Shown in pieces: positions 50,460 to 59,238 of a stretch of DNA of 64,000 bases (the stretch's first letter is position 1; every line of letters starts with the position of its first letter). The translations under genes and the position numbers were made by a program. Under the pieces are notes generated by a model, which was given only the letters and a program-made list of their open reading frames with translations, was not told the origin of the DNA and did no database searches. The stretch spans positions 1,302,001-1,366,000 of the forward strand of contig NZ_CP070501.1 in NCBI RefSeq assembly GCF_018308945.1, read 5' to 3'. Origin of the DNA: Agrococcus sp. Marseille-Q4369. Lineage in GTDB: Bacteria; Actinomycetota; Actinomycetes; Actinomycetales; Microbacteriaceae.

Positions 50460-51869
50460 GTGAAGACGTCCAGCAGACCGCGACGGCGCGGGCTGCGGCG
50501 AGTGATCGCCGTGGCCTTGGCCGTCATGGGCATGGTGGCTGGTGGTGCGACCGCGGTCGCCGCCGCGCCGCTCGCCCAGACCGAGCAGGCATCCCCCTAC
50601 AACTTCAACGGCATCATCCGTGACGGGCAGACGCCCGTCGAGGGCGTCGAGATCACCGTCACCGGCAACGGCGTGGACGAGACCGTCGCCACGGGCGCCG
50701 ACGGACGCTGGCTCATCGGCGTCCCGTCGACCGGCACGTACACGGTGTCGATCGACACGTCGACGCTGCCGGAGGGTCTCACCCTGCGGGACCCCAGCTT
50801 CGAGAGCCGGGAGTTCGAGGTCGGCGGCTCGACCGCGGTCGGCGTGCTGTTCCCCTTCGGCCCCACCACTGGCGGAAGCCCCGGCACCGACCCGGGCGGC
50901 AGCCCCGGCGGCGGCGAGGCGCCCGCTCCCGGAGACGGCGAGACGCCCGGCGGCACCTCCGACACCGGTTCGAGCTCGAACGACTTCGGCTCGCAGCTGC
51001 TCGCGCGCGTCATCTCGGGCCTGAGCTTCGGCCTCCTGCTCGCGCTCGCCGCGATCGGCATCACGCTCATCTTCGGCACGACGGGCGTCAACAACTTCGC
51101 GCACGGCGAGCTGCTGACCTTCGGCGGCATCGTCTTCTACGTCACGACGACGCTCGTGAACTGGCCCGCGTGGATCGCGGTGATCGTGACGCTCGCCGCC
51201 TCGGCGGCGCTCGGCTGGGCGCACGACTGGGCCATCTTCAAGCCGCTCCGCCGGCGGCGCGTCGGCCTGGTGCAGGTGCTCATCGTGACGATCGGGCTCT
51301 CGATCGCGCTGCGCTACTTCTACCAGTTCCTGATCGGCGGCGGCACGTACGGCCTCTCCGTCGAGCGCGGCGACGTGCTCCAGATCGGCCCGGTGCTCAT
51401 GCGCACGTCCGGCGTCGTGAGCTCGGTCATCGCGATCGTCGTGCTCGTGGCCGTCGGCCTCTTCCTCACGCGCACCCGCATCGGCAAGGCGACGCGAGCC
51501 GTGAGCGACAACGCGGGCCTCGCATCCGCCTCGGGCATCGACGTCGACAAGGTCATCCGCATCGTGTGGGTGCTCGCCGGCCTCCTCACCGGTGGTGCGG
51601 GCATCCTCTACACCTACTTCATCGGCGCGAACATCAAGTGGGACGTCGGCTTCACGATCCTGCTGCTGCTGTTCGCGGCGGTCACCCTCGGTGGCCTCGG
51701 CAGCGCATTCGGCGCGCTCGTCGGCGCCATCATCATCGGCCTCGTGACCGAGATCTCGACGCTCTTCATCGCACCCGATCTGCGGTACGCCATCGCGCTG
51801 CTCGTGCTCATCCTGGTGCTGCTCTTCCGACCGCAGGGCATCCTCGGTCGACGGGAAAGGATCGGCTGA
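50460..51869 (+). CDS. livH: Branched-chain amino acid ABC permease LivH with N-terminal secreted domain
   Basis: 469 residues, against about 290-300 for LivH. A signal-like segment (VIAVALAVMGMVAGGATAVAAAP, about 15-37) is followed by a carboxypeptidase-regulatory/SdrD-B-like domain (FNGIIRDGQTPVEGVEITVTG...GTYTVSIDTSTLPEGL, about 48-130), a Gly/Pro/Glu linker (133-172) and the permease (about 175-469) with LLALAAIGITLIFGTTGVNNFAHGELLTFGG. The extra domain should lie outside the membrane. GTG start with GGAGG 8 nt upstream. First gene of livHMGF. Confidence 0.92.
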   Translation: MKTSSRPRRRGLRRVIAVALAVMGMVAGGATAVAAAPLAQTEQASPYNFNGIIRDGQTPVEGVEITVTGNGVDETVATGADGRWLIGVPSTGTYTVSIDTSTLPEGLTLRDPSFESREFEVGGSTAVGVLFPFGPTTGGSPGTDPGGSPGGGEAPAPGDGETPGGTSDTGSSSNDFGSQLLARVISGLSFGLLLALAAIGITLIFGTTGVNNFAHGELLTFGGIVFYVTTTLVNWPAWIAVIVTLAASAALGWAHDWAIFKPLRRRRVGLVQVLIVTIGLSIALRYFYQFLIGGGTYGLSVERGDVLQIGPVLMRTSGVVSSVIAIVVLVAVGLFLTRTRIGKATRAVSDNAGLASASGIDVDKVIRIVWVLAGLLTGGAGILYTYFIGANIKWDVGFTILLLLFAAVTLGGLGSAFGALVGAIIIGLVTEISTLFIAPDLRYAIALLVLILVLLFRPQGILGRRERIG

Positions 51870-51870
51870 C

Positions 51871-52887
51871 ATGGACTTCCTCTCCATCATCAACTCCGCC
51901 GCCAGCGAGATCCTCTCGCCCACCACCGCCGCCTTCGCCCTCGCGACGATCGGCCTCAACGTCCACTTCGGCTACTCCGGCCTGCTGAACTTCGGCCAGG
52001 CTGGCTTCATGGCGATCGGCGCGTACGCGTTCGCGATCTTCACGATGATGGTCGACCCGACGGCGACGCTCGGCTGGCCGGTGTGGCTGTCGTTCATCGC
52101 GGCCGTGCTCGTCGCGATCGTCGCTGCGGTGGTCTTCGCCCTCATCCTCGGCATCCCGACGCTGCGGCTGCGCGGCGACTACCTCGCGATCGTGACGATC
52201 GCGGCGGCCGAGATCATCCGCTTCTCGGTCCGCACGCAAGATCTCACCGCCATCACGGGCGGCTCGCAGGGTCTCCGCGGCGCGGACTACAAGGGCGACT
52301 TCGACGCGATGAACCCGCTCACCGGCACCACCTACGGGTTCGGACCGTGGACGGCCACCGCGTACGACACGTGGGTGCGCATCGTCGCGTGGTCGCTCGT
52401 GATCGTCGCGCTCGTGCTCGTCTGGCTCCTCATGCGGAGCCCCTGGGGCCGCGTCATCAAGGGCATCCGCGAGGACGAGGATGCGGTGCGCTCGCTCGGC
52501 AAGAACGTCTACGGCTACAAGATGCAGGCGCTCGTGCTCGGCGGCGTGCTCGGCGCCGTCGCCGGCGTGATGTTCGTGCTGCCTCGAGCCGTGCAGCCCG
52601 ACAACTTCGCCACCACGATGACGTTCTACATCTGGACGGCGCTGCTGCTCGGCGGAGCGGCGACCGTGTTCGGGCCGCTGCTCGGCTCGATCCTCTTCTG
52701 GGTGCTGCTGTCGTTCACGGGCGGCGTCATCAACCTGCTCCACGGCATGGGGGTGTTCGGCGACATGTCGGGCTCGCAAGCAGGGCAGATCCGGTTCGTG
52801 CTCATCGGCATCGCACTGATGGTCCTGGTGATCTTCAGACCACAGGGCATCCTCGGCAACAAGAAGGAGCTGTCGTTCAATGTCTGA
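51871..52887 (+). CDS. livM: Branched-chain amino acid ABC permease LivM
   Basis: 338 residues with 9-10 hydrophobic segments, second permease subunit. Signatures: GLNVHFGYSGLLNFGQAGFMAIGAYA and LRLRGDYLAIVTIAAAEIIR, plus the EAA-like cytoplasmic loop SPWGRVIKGIREDEDAVRSLGKNVYGYK. It begins one base after the livH stop and overlaps livG by 8 bp. Confidence 0.95.
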   Translation: MDFLSIINSAASEILSPTTAAFALATIGLNVHFGYSGLLNFGQAGFMAIGAYAFAIFTMMVDPTATLGWPVWLSFIAAVLVAIVAAVVFALILGIPTLRLRGDYLAIVTIAAAEIIRFSVRTQDLTAITGGSQGLRGADYKGDFDAMNPLTGTTYGFGPWTATAYDTWVRIVAWSLVIVALVLVWLLMRSPWGRVIKGIREDEDAVRSLGKNVYGYKMQALVLGGVLGAVAGVMFVLPRAVQPDNFATTMTFYIWTALLLGGAATVFGPLLGSILFWVLLSFTGGVINLLHGMGVFGDMSGSQAGQIRFVLIGIALMVLVIFRPQGILGNKKELSFNV

Positions 52888-53872
52888 CACGACCACGCCT
52901 CCCACCACGCACGCGCTCGTCGACGGAGAGGTCGGCCCGGGCTGCAAGAAGGTCGACCCGATCGTCGTCGCCGACGGGGTCGTGCGCCAGTTCGGCGGTC
53001 TCACGGCCGTCGACGTCGAGCACGTCGAGATCCCGCGCGGCATGATCACCGCCCTCATCGGCCCGAACGGCGCGGGGAAGACGACGTTCTTCAACCTGCT
53101 CACCGGCTTCGACCGACCCAACAAGGGCTCGTGGTCGTTCGAGGGCCAGTCGCTCGCGCACGTGCCGAGCCACAAGGTGGCCCGGCGCGGCATGGTGCGC
53201 ACGTTCCAGCTCACGAAGTCCCTCGGGCGCCTCACCGTGCTGCAGAACATGCTGCTCGGCGCGCGCGACCAGCGCGGCGAGGGCATCTTCGCGGCGCTGC
53301 TCAAGCCGCTGTGGGCGAAGCAGGAGCAGGCGAACACCGAGCGCGCCGACGCGCTGCTCGCGCGCTTCAAGCTCGACGCGAAGCGCGAGGACTACGCGGC
53401 GTCGCTCTCGGGCGGGCAGCGCAAGCTGCTCGAGATGGCGCGCGCGCTCATGAGCGAGCCGAGCCTCGTGATGCTCGACGAGCCGATGGCAGGCGTCAAC
53501 CCGGCGCTCACGCAATCGCTCCTCGACCACGTCAAGGGGCTCAAGGCCGAGGGCATGACCGTGCTCTTCGTCGAGCACGACATGCACATGGTGCGCCACA
53601 TCTCCGACTGGGTGATCGTGATGGCCGAGGGCAAGGTCGTCGCCGAGGGCCCGCCCGAGACGATCATGCAGAACCAGGCCGTGGTCGACGCCTACCTCGG
53701 CGCGCACCACGACACCGACCTCGGCACCCTGACGAACCAGCAGGTGGCGCAGATCCACGAGGCGGCCGAGGATGAGGTGCCCATCGATCCAGACGCATCC
53801 GAGACGGACGCCGTGGGCAGCGGCGGCGCGACGCGGGTCGCGACCGCCGACGACGAGGAGGGCCAGCGATGA
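52880..53872 (+). CDS. livG: Branched-chain amino acid ABC ATPase LivG
   Basis: 330 residues. Walker A GPNGAGKTTFFNLLTGFDRP (near residues 54-73), LivG-type ARRGMVRTFQL Q-loop, signature LSGGQRKLLEMARALM, Walker B LVMLDEPMAGVNP, H-loop VLFVEHDMHMV. The C-terminus adds about 45 acidic residues (EAAEDEVPIDPDASETDAVGS) beyond the usual end. Overlaps livF by 4 bp (ATGA). Confidence 0.95.
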   Translation: MSDTTTPPTTHALVDGEVGPGCKKVDPIVVADGVVRQFGGLTAVDVEHVEIPRGMITALIGPNGAGKTTFFNLLTGFDRPNKGSWSFEGQSLAHVPSHKVARRGMVRTFQLTKSLGRLTVLQNMLLGARDQRGEGIFAALLKPLWAKQEQANTERADALLARFKLDAKREDYAASLSGGQRKLLEMARALMSEPSLVMLDEPMAGVNPALTQSLLDHVKGLKAEGMTVLFVEHDMHMVRHISDWVIVMAEGKVVAEGPPETIMQNQAVVDAYLGAHHDTDLGTLTNQQVAQIHEAAEDEVPIDPDASETDAVGSGGATRVATADDEEGQR

Positions 53873-54717
53873 CCGCGACCGGTGCGACGACCACCCCGGT
53901 GCTCGAGACGAAGCAGCTCGTCGCTGGGTACCTCCCAGGCGTCAACATCCTCAACGGCTGCTCGATCGTCGCCAACCAAGGCGACCTCATCGGCATCATC
54001 GGCCCGAACGGCGCCGGCAAGTCGACGCTGCTCAAGGCGGTCTTCGGGCAGGTGAACATCCGCGAGGGGTCGGTGCTGCTGAACGGCGACGACATCACCG
54101 GGCTCAAGGCCGACAAGCTCGTGAGCAAGGGCGTCGGCATGGTGCCGCAGAACAACAACGTGTTCCCGTCGCTCACGATCGAGGAGAACCTCGAGATGGG
54201 GCTCTTCCAGGAGCCGAAGATGTTCAAGGAGCGCTTCGAGTTCGTCGGCGCGCTCTTCCCTGAGCTCGTGAAGCGGCGCAAGCAGCGCGCGGGCAGCCTC
54301 TCGGGCGGTGAGCGCCAGATGGTCGCGATGGGCCGCGCGCTCATGATGGACCCCGCGGTGCTGCTGCTCGACGAGCCGAGCGCTGGCTTGAGCCCCGTGC
54401 GCCAGGACGAGACGTTCCTGCGGGTCGCCGAGATCAACAGCCACGGCGTGACGATCGTCATGGTCGAGCAGAACGCGCGGCGCTGCCTGCAGATCGCGCA
54501 CCGCGCGTACGTGCTCGACCAGGGCAAGGACGCCTACACGGGCACCGGCCGTGAGATGCTCAACGACCCCAAGGTCATCCAGCTCTACCTCGGCACGCTC
54601 GCGACCGACGTCGAGGAGAAGGCGCGCACGTCGTCGCAGGCGACGGTCGAGCCGACGCCCGACGTCGCCACGACGACCGCTCCCCCGGTCGTGACCGAGG
54701 AGCCGAAGGCGCCGTAG
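53869..54717 (+). CDS. livF: Branched-chain amino acid ABC ATPase LivF
   Basis: 282 residues. Walker A GPNGAGKSTLLKAVFGQ, signature LSGGERQMVAMGRALM, Walker B VLLLDEPSAGLSP, H-loop VMVEQNARRCL, as in LivF. A Thr/Pro/Ala-rich tail of about 35 residues follows the domain. Last gene of the importer operon, with a terminator 15 bp later. Confidence 0.95.
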   Translation: MTATGATTTPVLETKQLVAGYLPGVNILNGCSIVANQGDLIGIIGPNGAGKSTLLKAVFGQVNIREGSVLLNGDDITGLKADKLVSKGVGMVPQNNNVFPSLTIEENLEMGLFQEPKMFKERFEFVGALFPELVKRRKQRAGSLSGGERQMVAMGRALMMDPAVLLLDEPSAGLSPVRQDETFLRVAEINSHGVTIVMVEQNARRCLQIAHRAYVLDQGKDAYTGTGREMLNDPKVIQLYLGTLATDVEEKARTSSQATVEPTPDVATTTAPPVVTEEPKAP

Positions 54718-54731
54718 GCGGATCGACGATG

Positions 54732-54757
54732 AAGGCCCCCGCCGCGGCGGGGGCCTT
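54732..54757. terminator. Terminator after livF
   Basis: AAGGCCCCCGCC (54732-54743) pairs with GGCGGGGGCCTT (54746-54757), a 12-bp stem; right flank cgtcgtc as at 34390. Confidence 0.9.
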
Positions 54758-54819
54758 CGTCGTCGGAGCGAGTCGCCGGCGCGCTTCGACACGGGCTGCG
54801 CGCTGCGCGCGCGGCCCGG

Positions 54820-54882
54820 CTCAGCGAGCGGGAGAGGCGGCTCAGCGAGCGGGAGAAGCGCCTCAGCGAGCGGGCGCGGGCC
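54820..54882 (+). repeat. Three tandem copies of a 21-bp repeat
   Basis: Unit ctcagcgagcgggagaggcgg at 54820, 54841 and 54862 with few changes. It sits in the noncoding gap between the livF and binding-protein terminators and contains the gctcagcgagc phrase found near 3.5 kb. Confidence 0.85.
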
Positions 54883-54889
54883 GAGACGC

Positions 54890-54921
54890 CAAGAGGGCCC
54901 CGCCGGAGCGGGGCCCTCTTG
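54890..54921. terminator. Terminator after the branched-chain amino acid binding protein gene
   Basis: CAAGAGGGCCCCG (54890-54902) pairs with CGGGGCCCTCTTG (54909-54921), reading into the minus-strand livK stop. Confidence 0.92.
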
Positions 54922-54933
54922 TTGGGGTTCAGG

Positions 54934-56214
54934 TCACTCGTTGAGCGAGCCGAACTCCGCGGTCAGGAAGGTGTACTTGTTGTCGGCACCGTACTGGTAG
55001 ATGCCGATGTACGCCTCGGTCGGGTCGCCGTTCTCGTCGAACTCGATCGGGCCCGAGGGGCCGTCGTAGTCGATGTCCTCGCCGTCGGCGATTAGCTGCA
55101 GGCACTCCGCGACGTCGGTGCACTTCGTGCCGCCCTCGGAGACCGACTGCATGTTGTCGCGGATGGTCTCGGCGTCGGCACTGCCCCCCTGCGCGGCCGC
55201 GAGGGCCGCGAGGATGACCGCGTCGTACGACTCGGGGCCGTACGAGAAGTCCTGCAGGTTGGGGTCCTGCTCGAGGAGGCGGTCGCGGAACGTCTCGTCG
55301 GCGGGGTTGCCGGGGAGCGTGCCCTTCGCACCGTCGAGCGTGCCCTCGGGGAAGTTGTAGTCGTTCGACAGGTTGCCGTCGACGAAGTACATGCCCGAGG
55401 CCGGGAAGCCCTGCGTCACGAGCTCCGGCACGATCTGCGCCGTCTCGGCGAAGGCGATGATGGCGATCGCGTCGGGCTGGCCCGCCATGATCTCCTGCAC
55501 CTGCGTCGTGAAGTTCGTGTCGCCCGGGTTGTAGAGGACGCTGCCCGTCACAGTGCCGCCGGCGGCCTCGACGGCCATGGCCGCGTTCTCCTGCAGACCG
55601 GTGCCGTACGGGTCGTTGATCGTGATGAAGCCCACGCTCGCCGCGCCGTCGCCCGTCATGAGGTTGCCGAGCACGCGGCCCTGCAGCACGTCGGAGGGCG
55701 CGGTGCGCCAGTAGAACCCGTCGTCGGGGTAGTCGGAGAAGTCGGGCGAGGTGTTCGCCGGCGAGATCTGCACGACGCCCGCGTCGATCAGCTGGTCGAT
55801 GAACGTGAACGAGACGCCGGACGATGCGGCGCCGACGACGATGTCCGCACCGGCGGAGATCAGCTCACCCGCCGACGCGGTCGCGATGTCGGTCGTGGTG
55901 TCGCCCGAGTCGCGGTGCTGCACGTCGACCGTGAACTCGAAGCCGGCGGCCTCGAGGTCGGCTGCGGCGAGGTCGACGCCGGCGAACTCGGGCGGGCCCA
56001 GGAAGGCGAGGTTGCCCGTCTGGGGCAGGATCGTGCCGACCACGAACTCCGTGTCGACCTCGCCGTTGCCCTCGGGTCCGGCCGAGCCCGACGGGGTGGC
56101 CGCTCCGCCGCCGCCGCCGGAACATGCGGCGAGCAGCAGCACGCCGGCGGTCGCGGCGCCGAGCGCCGCGAAGCGCCGGGGCTTGGGCCCCTTGGTGCGA
56201 AGGAAGGACTGCAT
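54934..56214 (-). CDS. Branched-chain amino acid ABC substrate-binding lipoprotein
   Basis: 426 residues. Signal peptide with lipobox LLAAC (Cys31) and a Gly-rich spacer, then a Leu/Ile/Val-binding periplasmic fold (FVVGTILPQTGNLAFLGPPEFAGVDLAAADLEAAG, HRDSGDTTTDIATASAGELISAGADIVVGAASSGVS, ...GPESYDAVILAALAAAQGG). It serves as the receptor for LivHMGF, encoded tail-to-tail, so expression is separate. AGGAG precedes ATG 56214. One Cys pair near the end (KCTDVAECLQ) is likely a disulfide. Confidence 0.94.
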   Translation of the reverse strand: MQSFLRTKGPKPRRFAALGAATAGVLLLAACSGGGGGAATPSGSAGPEGNGEVDTEFVVGTILPQTGNLAFLGPPEFAGVDLAAADLEAAGFEFTVDVQHRDSGDTTTDIATASAGELISAGADIVVGAASSGVSFTFIDQLIDAGVVQISPANTSPDFSDYPDDGFYWRTAPSDVLQGRVLGNLMTGDGAASVGFITINDPYGTGLQENAAMAVEAAGGTVTGSVLYNPGDTNFTTQVQEIMAGQPDAIAIIAFAETAQIVPELVTQGFPASGMYFVDGNLSNDYNFPEGTLDGAKGTLPGNPADETFRDRLLEQDPNLQDFSYGPESYDAVILAALAAAQGGSADAETIRDNMQSVSEGGTKCTDVAECLQLIADGEDIDYDGPSGPIEFDENGDPTEAYIGIYQYGADNKYTFLTAEFGSLNE

Positions 56215-56383
56215 AGTGCTCCTCAGTTGCGTAGGACGCGCACTAGCGCACGCGTTTGCACCACAGTAGGCGAGCATCGCGCCGATTTCGGCGCGTTCGC
56301 GTTACGTCCTGGTAACGGTCTTGGCGCAAGTGGCCGCGCTTGCGTCCGGGCACGGCCATTCCTCGGCCGCCCCTGAGCGGCGG

Positions 56384-57295
56384 TCAGGCTGCAGGCGGTA
56401 AGGGCCGTGGGCGACGGAAGCGCCCGACGACGAGGTCGACCGACACGAGCACGAGCGAGAGCCACACGAGCGAGAAGCCGATCCAGCGCTCGAGCGGCAT
56501 CGGCTCGAGCATCACGAAGGCGCCGAAGAGGAAGGAGATGATCGGCGCGAGGTACTGCGTGAAGGCGAGCGCAGTGAGCGAGATGCGGCGCGCGGCGGCC
56601 GAGAAGGCCAGCAGCGGCAGCGCCGTCACGACTCCGAGGCCGACCGTGGCCCAGATGCCGGTCGTGCCCGCCGCGCCCACGGTCATCCCGTTGATGCTCA
56701 CGACCACGGCGAGCATCAGCATCGAGGCGGGGAGCACGGCCGTGGTCTCGATCGTGAAGCCGGAGAGCGCATCCACCGATCCCCCGACGCGCTTCTTGAT
56801 GAGGCCGTACACGCCGAAGGAGAGCGCGACGGTCAGGCCGAACCACGGCACCTCGCCGTAGCCGATCACCATGACGAGCACGCCCACCGCCCCGAGGCCG
56901 ACGGCGACCCACTGCGTGGGCCGCAGCCGCTCGCCGAGGAAGAGCACGGCGAGCACGACCGAGACGAGCGGGTTGAGGAAGTAGCCGAGGCTCGTTTCGA
57001 GCACCCGGTCGGAGAGCACCGCGACGATGAACGCGGTCCAGTTGACGAGCACGGCGTGGCCGGCGAGCACGAGCGTCCAGGTGTCGCGCCGGTTGCGGAG
57101 GATCGCGCGCAGGCGCACCCACCCGCGGGTCATCGCGACGAGGGCGAAGCCGACCGCGACGGAGGCGAGCACGCGCCAGCCGATGAGCTCGAAGCCGTCG
57201 ATGCCCTTCGTGAGCTGCAGGTAGACGGGGACCACGCCCCAGAAGGCGTAGGCGAAGACGGCGTACCAGACGCCGGTGGTGCGCTGCTCGGGCAT
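56384..57295 (-). CDS. rarD: RarD/EamA-family transporter
   Basis: 303 residues with ten hydrophobic helices. RarD features: GVWYAVFAYAFWGVVPVYLQLTKGIDGFELIGWRVLASV at the start, NWTAFIVAVLSDRVLETSLGYFLNPLVSVVLAVLFLGERL and QYLAPIISFLFGAFVMLEPM. The family is called chloramphenicol-sensitive RarD after older work; the substrate is unknown. It starts 25 bp after the groES stop on the same strand. Confidence 0.92.
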   Translation of the reverse strand: MPEQRTTGVWYAVFAYAFWGVVPVYLQLTKGIDGFELIGWRVLASVAVGFALVAMTRGWVRLRAILRNRRDTWTLVLAGHAVLVNWTAFIVAVLSDRVLETSLGYFLNPLVSVVLAVLFLGERLRPTQWVAVGLGAVGVLVMVIGYGEVPWFGLTVALSFGVYGLIKKRVGGSVDALSGFTIETTAVLPASMLMLAVVVSINGMTVGAAGTTGIWATVGLGVVTALPLLAFSAAARRISLTALAFTQYLAPIISFLFGAFVMLEPMPLERWIGFSLVWLSLVLVSVDLVVGRFRRPRPLPPAA

Positions 57296-57320
57296 CGTCC
57301 CCTTCGTCAGTGCTGGTGGC

Positions 57321-57617
57321 TCAGCGCTCGACGATCGCGAGCACGTCGCGAGCCGAGAGCACGAGGTACTCGTCGGCGCCGAACTTGACCTCGGTGCCGC
57401 CGTACTTCGAGTAGAGCACCTTGTCGCCGACGCTCACGTCGATCGGCACGCGGTTGCCGTTGTCGTCGATGCGGCCGGGGCCGACCGCCACGACCTCGCC
57501 CTCCTGGGGCTTCTCCTTGGCGGTGTCAGGGATGACGAGACCGCTTGCAGTGGTCGTCTCTGCCTCGACCTGCTTGATGACGATGCGGTCCTCGAGCGGC
57601 TTGATGGAAACCGACAC
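57321..57617 (-). CDS. groES: Co-chaperonin GroES
   Basis: 98 residues, normal length. [44 protein letters not shown] with the mobile loop, and [37 protein letters not shown] 57617 follows AAAGAGG; longer starts add unconserved residues. A CIRCE element lies 74 bp upstream, so HrcA control is expected. groEL does not follow; the next gene is rarD. Confidence 0.97.
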   Translation of the reverse strand: MSVSIKPLEDRIVIKQVEAETTTASGLVIPDTAKEKPQEGEVVAVGPGRIDDNGNRVPIDVSVGDKVLYSKYGGTEVKFGADEYLVLSARDVLAIVER

Positions 57618-57690
57618 GGTTGCCTCTTTCTTGTCAGACTCTGGGGCGCGCCCGGTCATGCCGGGCGCCGCTCCAAGACTAGGCGGAGAG

Positions 57691-57717
57691 TTGGCACTCG
57701 GTCAACATGAGTGCCAA
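57691..57717. promoter_or_regulatory. CIRCE element (HrcA operator) upstream of groES
   Basis: TTGGCACTC-N9-GAGTGCCAA is a perfect 9-9-9 inverted repeat, differing from the consensus TTAGCACTC-N9-GAGTGCTAA at one position per arm. Lies between groES and the divergent methyltransferase. Confidence 0.95.
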
Positions 57718-57760
57718 TCGCGGGAGGTTCGGGGGCGATCGGTGGTGTTGGATGAGAGCG

Positions 57761-58924
57761 ATGGACGCCGATGCGCTGCGACTCCTGCTGTCGAAGGAGG
57801 GCCTCGCGCTGCTCGACCGCACGGGCGCGGGCCTCGACGGCGGCGAGGTCGTGCGCGAGGTCGCGCGGCTGCGTGCGGAGGGCCACGACCCGCTGCTCGT
57901 CGCGACGGTGCTGACGCAAGCGAGGCTGCGCCGTCGGGCGCGGGCGAAGTTCGGCGAGTTCGCCGACGGGATGCTCTTCACCGAAGCGGGGCTCGAGCAG
58001 GCGACGCGGCTGCGCGTCGCCGCTCACCACGCGGGCCGGATGCGCTCGGCCGGCATGGTCTCGGTCGCCGACCTCGGGTGCGGGATCGGCGCCGACGCGC
58101 TCGCGTTCGCGACCCTCGGGCTCGAGGTCACCGCGGTGGAGCGCGACGAGGTGACGGCCGCGATCGCCGCCTTCAACCTCGCGGCGTGGCAGGCGACCGT
58201 CGTGCACGGCGACGCCCTCGAGGCGCCCACGGACGCCCAGGCGCTCTGGTTCGACCCCGCGCGGCGCGACGGCGCGAGCCGGCTGCGCGACCCGGCCGAC
58301 TGGTCGCCCTCGCTCGACCGGGTCTTCGAGCGCGCTGCCGCGCAGCCCGCGGGCGTCAAGCTCGCACCGGGCATCGACCGCGCGCTGCTGCCTCCCGACG
58401 CCGAGCACCAGTGGGTCACCGACGGCCTCGAGACCGTCGAGGCGGTCGTGTGGACCGGCGCCCTCGCCCGTCCCGCCGCGCCGCGCAGCGCCCTCGTGCT
58501 CGGCGACGGCGTGGCGGAGGAGCTCGTCGGTGCGCCGACGCATCCGGAGCCGGGCGCGCTCGGCGAGTGGCTCTTCGAGCCGGCGGGCTCCGTCATCCGC
58601 GCCGAGCTCATCGGCACGCTCGCCGAGCGGCTCGGCGCCCGGAGCGTCAGCGAGGGCATCGCCTACCTCACGGGCGACGCACTCGTCGAGACGCCGCTCG
58701 CGCAGGCGTTCCGCGTGCGCGAGACGCTCCCGCTCGACGAGCGGCGGATCGCGCAACGGCTGCGCGAGCTCGGCATCGGCGAGCTCGAGATCAAGAAGCG
58801 CGGCGCGGACGTCGACCCCGCGGCCCTCCGGAAGCGGCTGAAGCTCAAGGGCGACGAGCGGGCCACGCTCATCGCGACGCGCGTGGGCGGACGCCACCGC
58901 GCGATCCTCGCCGACCGCGCCTGA
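57761..58924 (+). CDS. Class I SAM-dependent methyltransferase, THUMP-like
   Basis: 387 residues. An N-terminal helical part (1-95) precedes the SAM site VADLGCGIGADALAFATLGLEVTAVERD (102-129); ALWFDPARRDG holds the acidic DPxR-like motif IV; the C-terminal part (about 280-387; ELGIGELEIKKRGADVDPAALRKRLKLKG) is the THUMP-like domain of this actinobacterial/Bacteroidetes family. It is presumably an RNA or small-molecule methyltransferase; the substrate is unknown. The ATG at 57761 is preferred because earlier frame starts lie in the CIRCE element. Confidence 0.8.
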   Translation: MDADALRLLLSKEGLALLDRTGAGLDGGEVVREVARLRAEGHDPLLVATVLTQARLRRRARAKFGEFADGMLFTEAGLEQATRLRVAAHHAGRMRSAGMVSVADLGCGIGADALAFATLGLEVTAVERDEVTAAIAAFNLAAWQATVVHGDALEAPTDAQALWFDPARRDGASRLRDPADWSPSLDRVFERAAAQPAGVKLAPGIDRALLPPDAEHQWVTDGLETVEAVVWTGALARPAAPRSALVLGDGVAEELVGAPTHPEPGALGEWLFEPAGSVIRAELIGTLAERLGARSVSEGIAYLTGDALVETPLAQAFRVRETLPLDERRIAQRLRELGIGELEIKKRGADVDPAALRKRLKLKGDERATLIATRVGGRHRAILADRA

Positions 58925-58935
58925 CGCCGCGTCGG

Positions 58936-59238
58936 TCAGCCGACGAGGAGCTCCGGCAGCCGCGGCAGCCACTCGACCGCGGTGACGATCGCCAGGATGA
59001 GGGCGAGCACCGTGCCGACCGAGCCGGTCGCGACCGCGACGTACGGCCACGGGCTGTCTTCCGGGCGCCGCCGGAGGGCGGAGAGCGCGCAGACGGTGCC
59101 TCCGGCGGCGATCGGGAGCCCGGCCCCGCTCATGAACGCGAGCGCGAGGCCGAGGCCCGACAGGATGAGCGCGACCCAGGTGAGGTCGCTCAGCCGGCGC
59201 GCGCCGCGCGCCGGCCGGGGCAGCGCCGGCTGGGTCAA
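58936..59238 (-). CDS. Small three-helix membrane protein (DUF4190-like)
   Basis: 100 residues from a TTG that overlaps the upstream stop (TTGA, 4 bp). Hydrophobic segments [34 protein letters not shown] and [25 protein letters not shown] surround a short charged loop ([10 protein letters not shown]), echoing the [10 protein letters not shown] loop of the gene upstream; the two may be duplicates. Function unknown. Confidence 0.65.
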   Translation of the reverse strand: MTQPALPRPARGARRLSDLTWVALILSGLGLALAFMSGAGLPIAAGGTVCALSALRRRPEDSPWPYVAVATGSVGTVLALILAIVTAVEWLPRLPELLVG

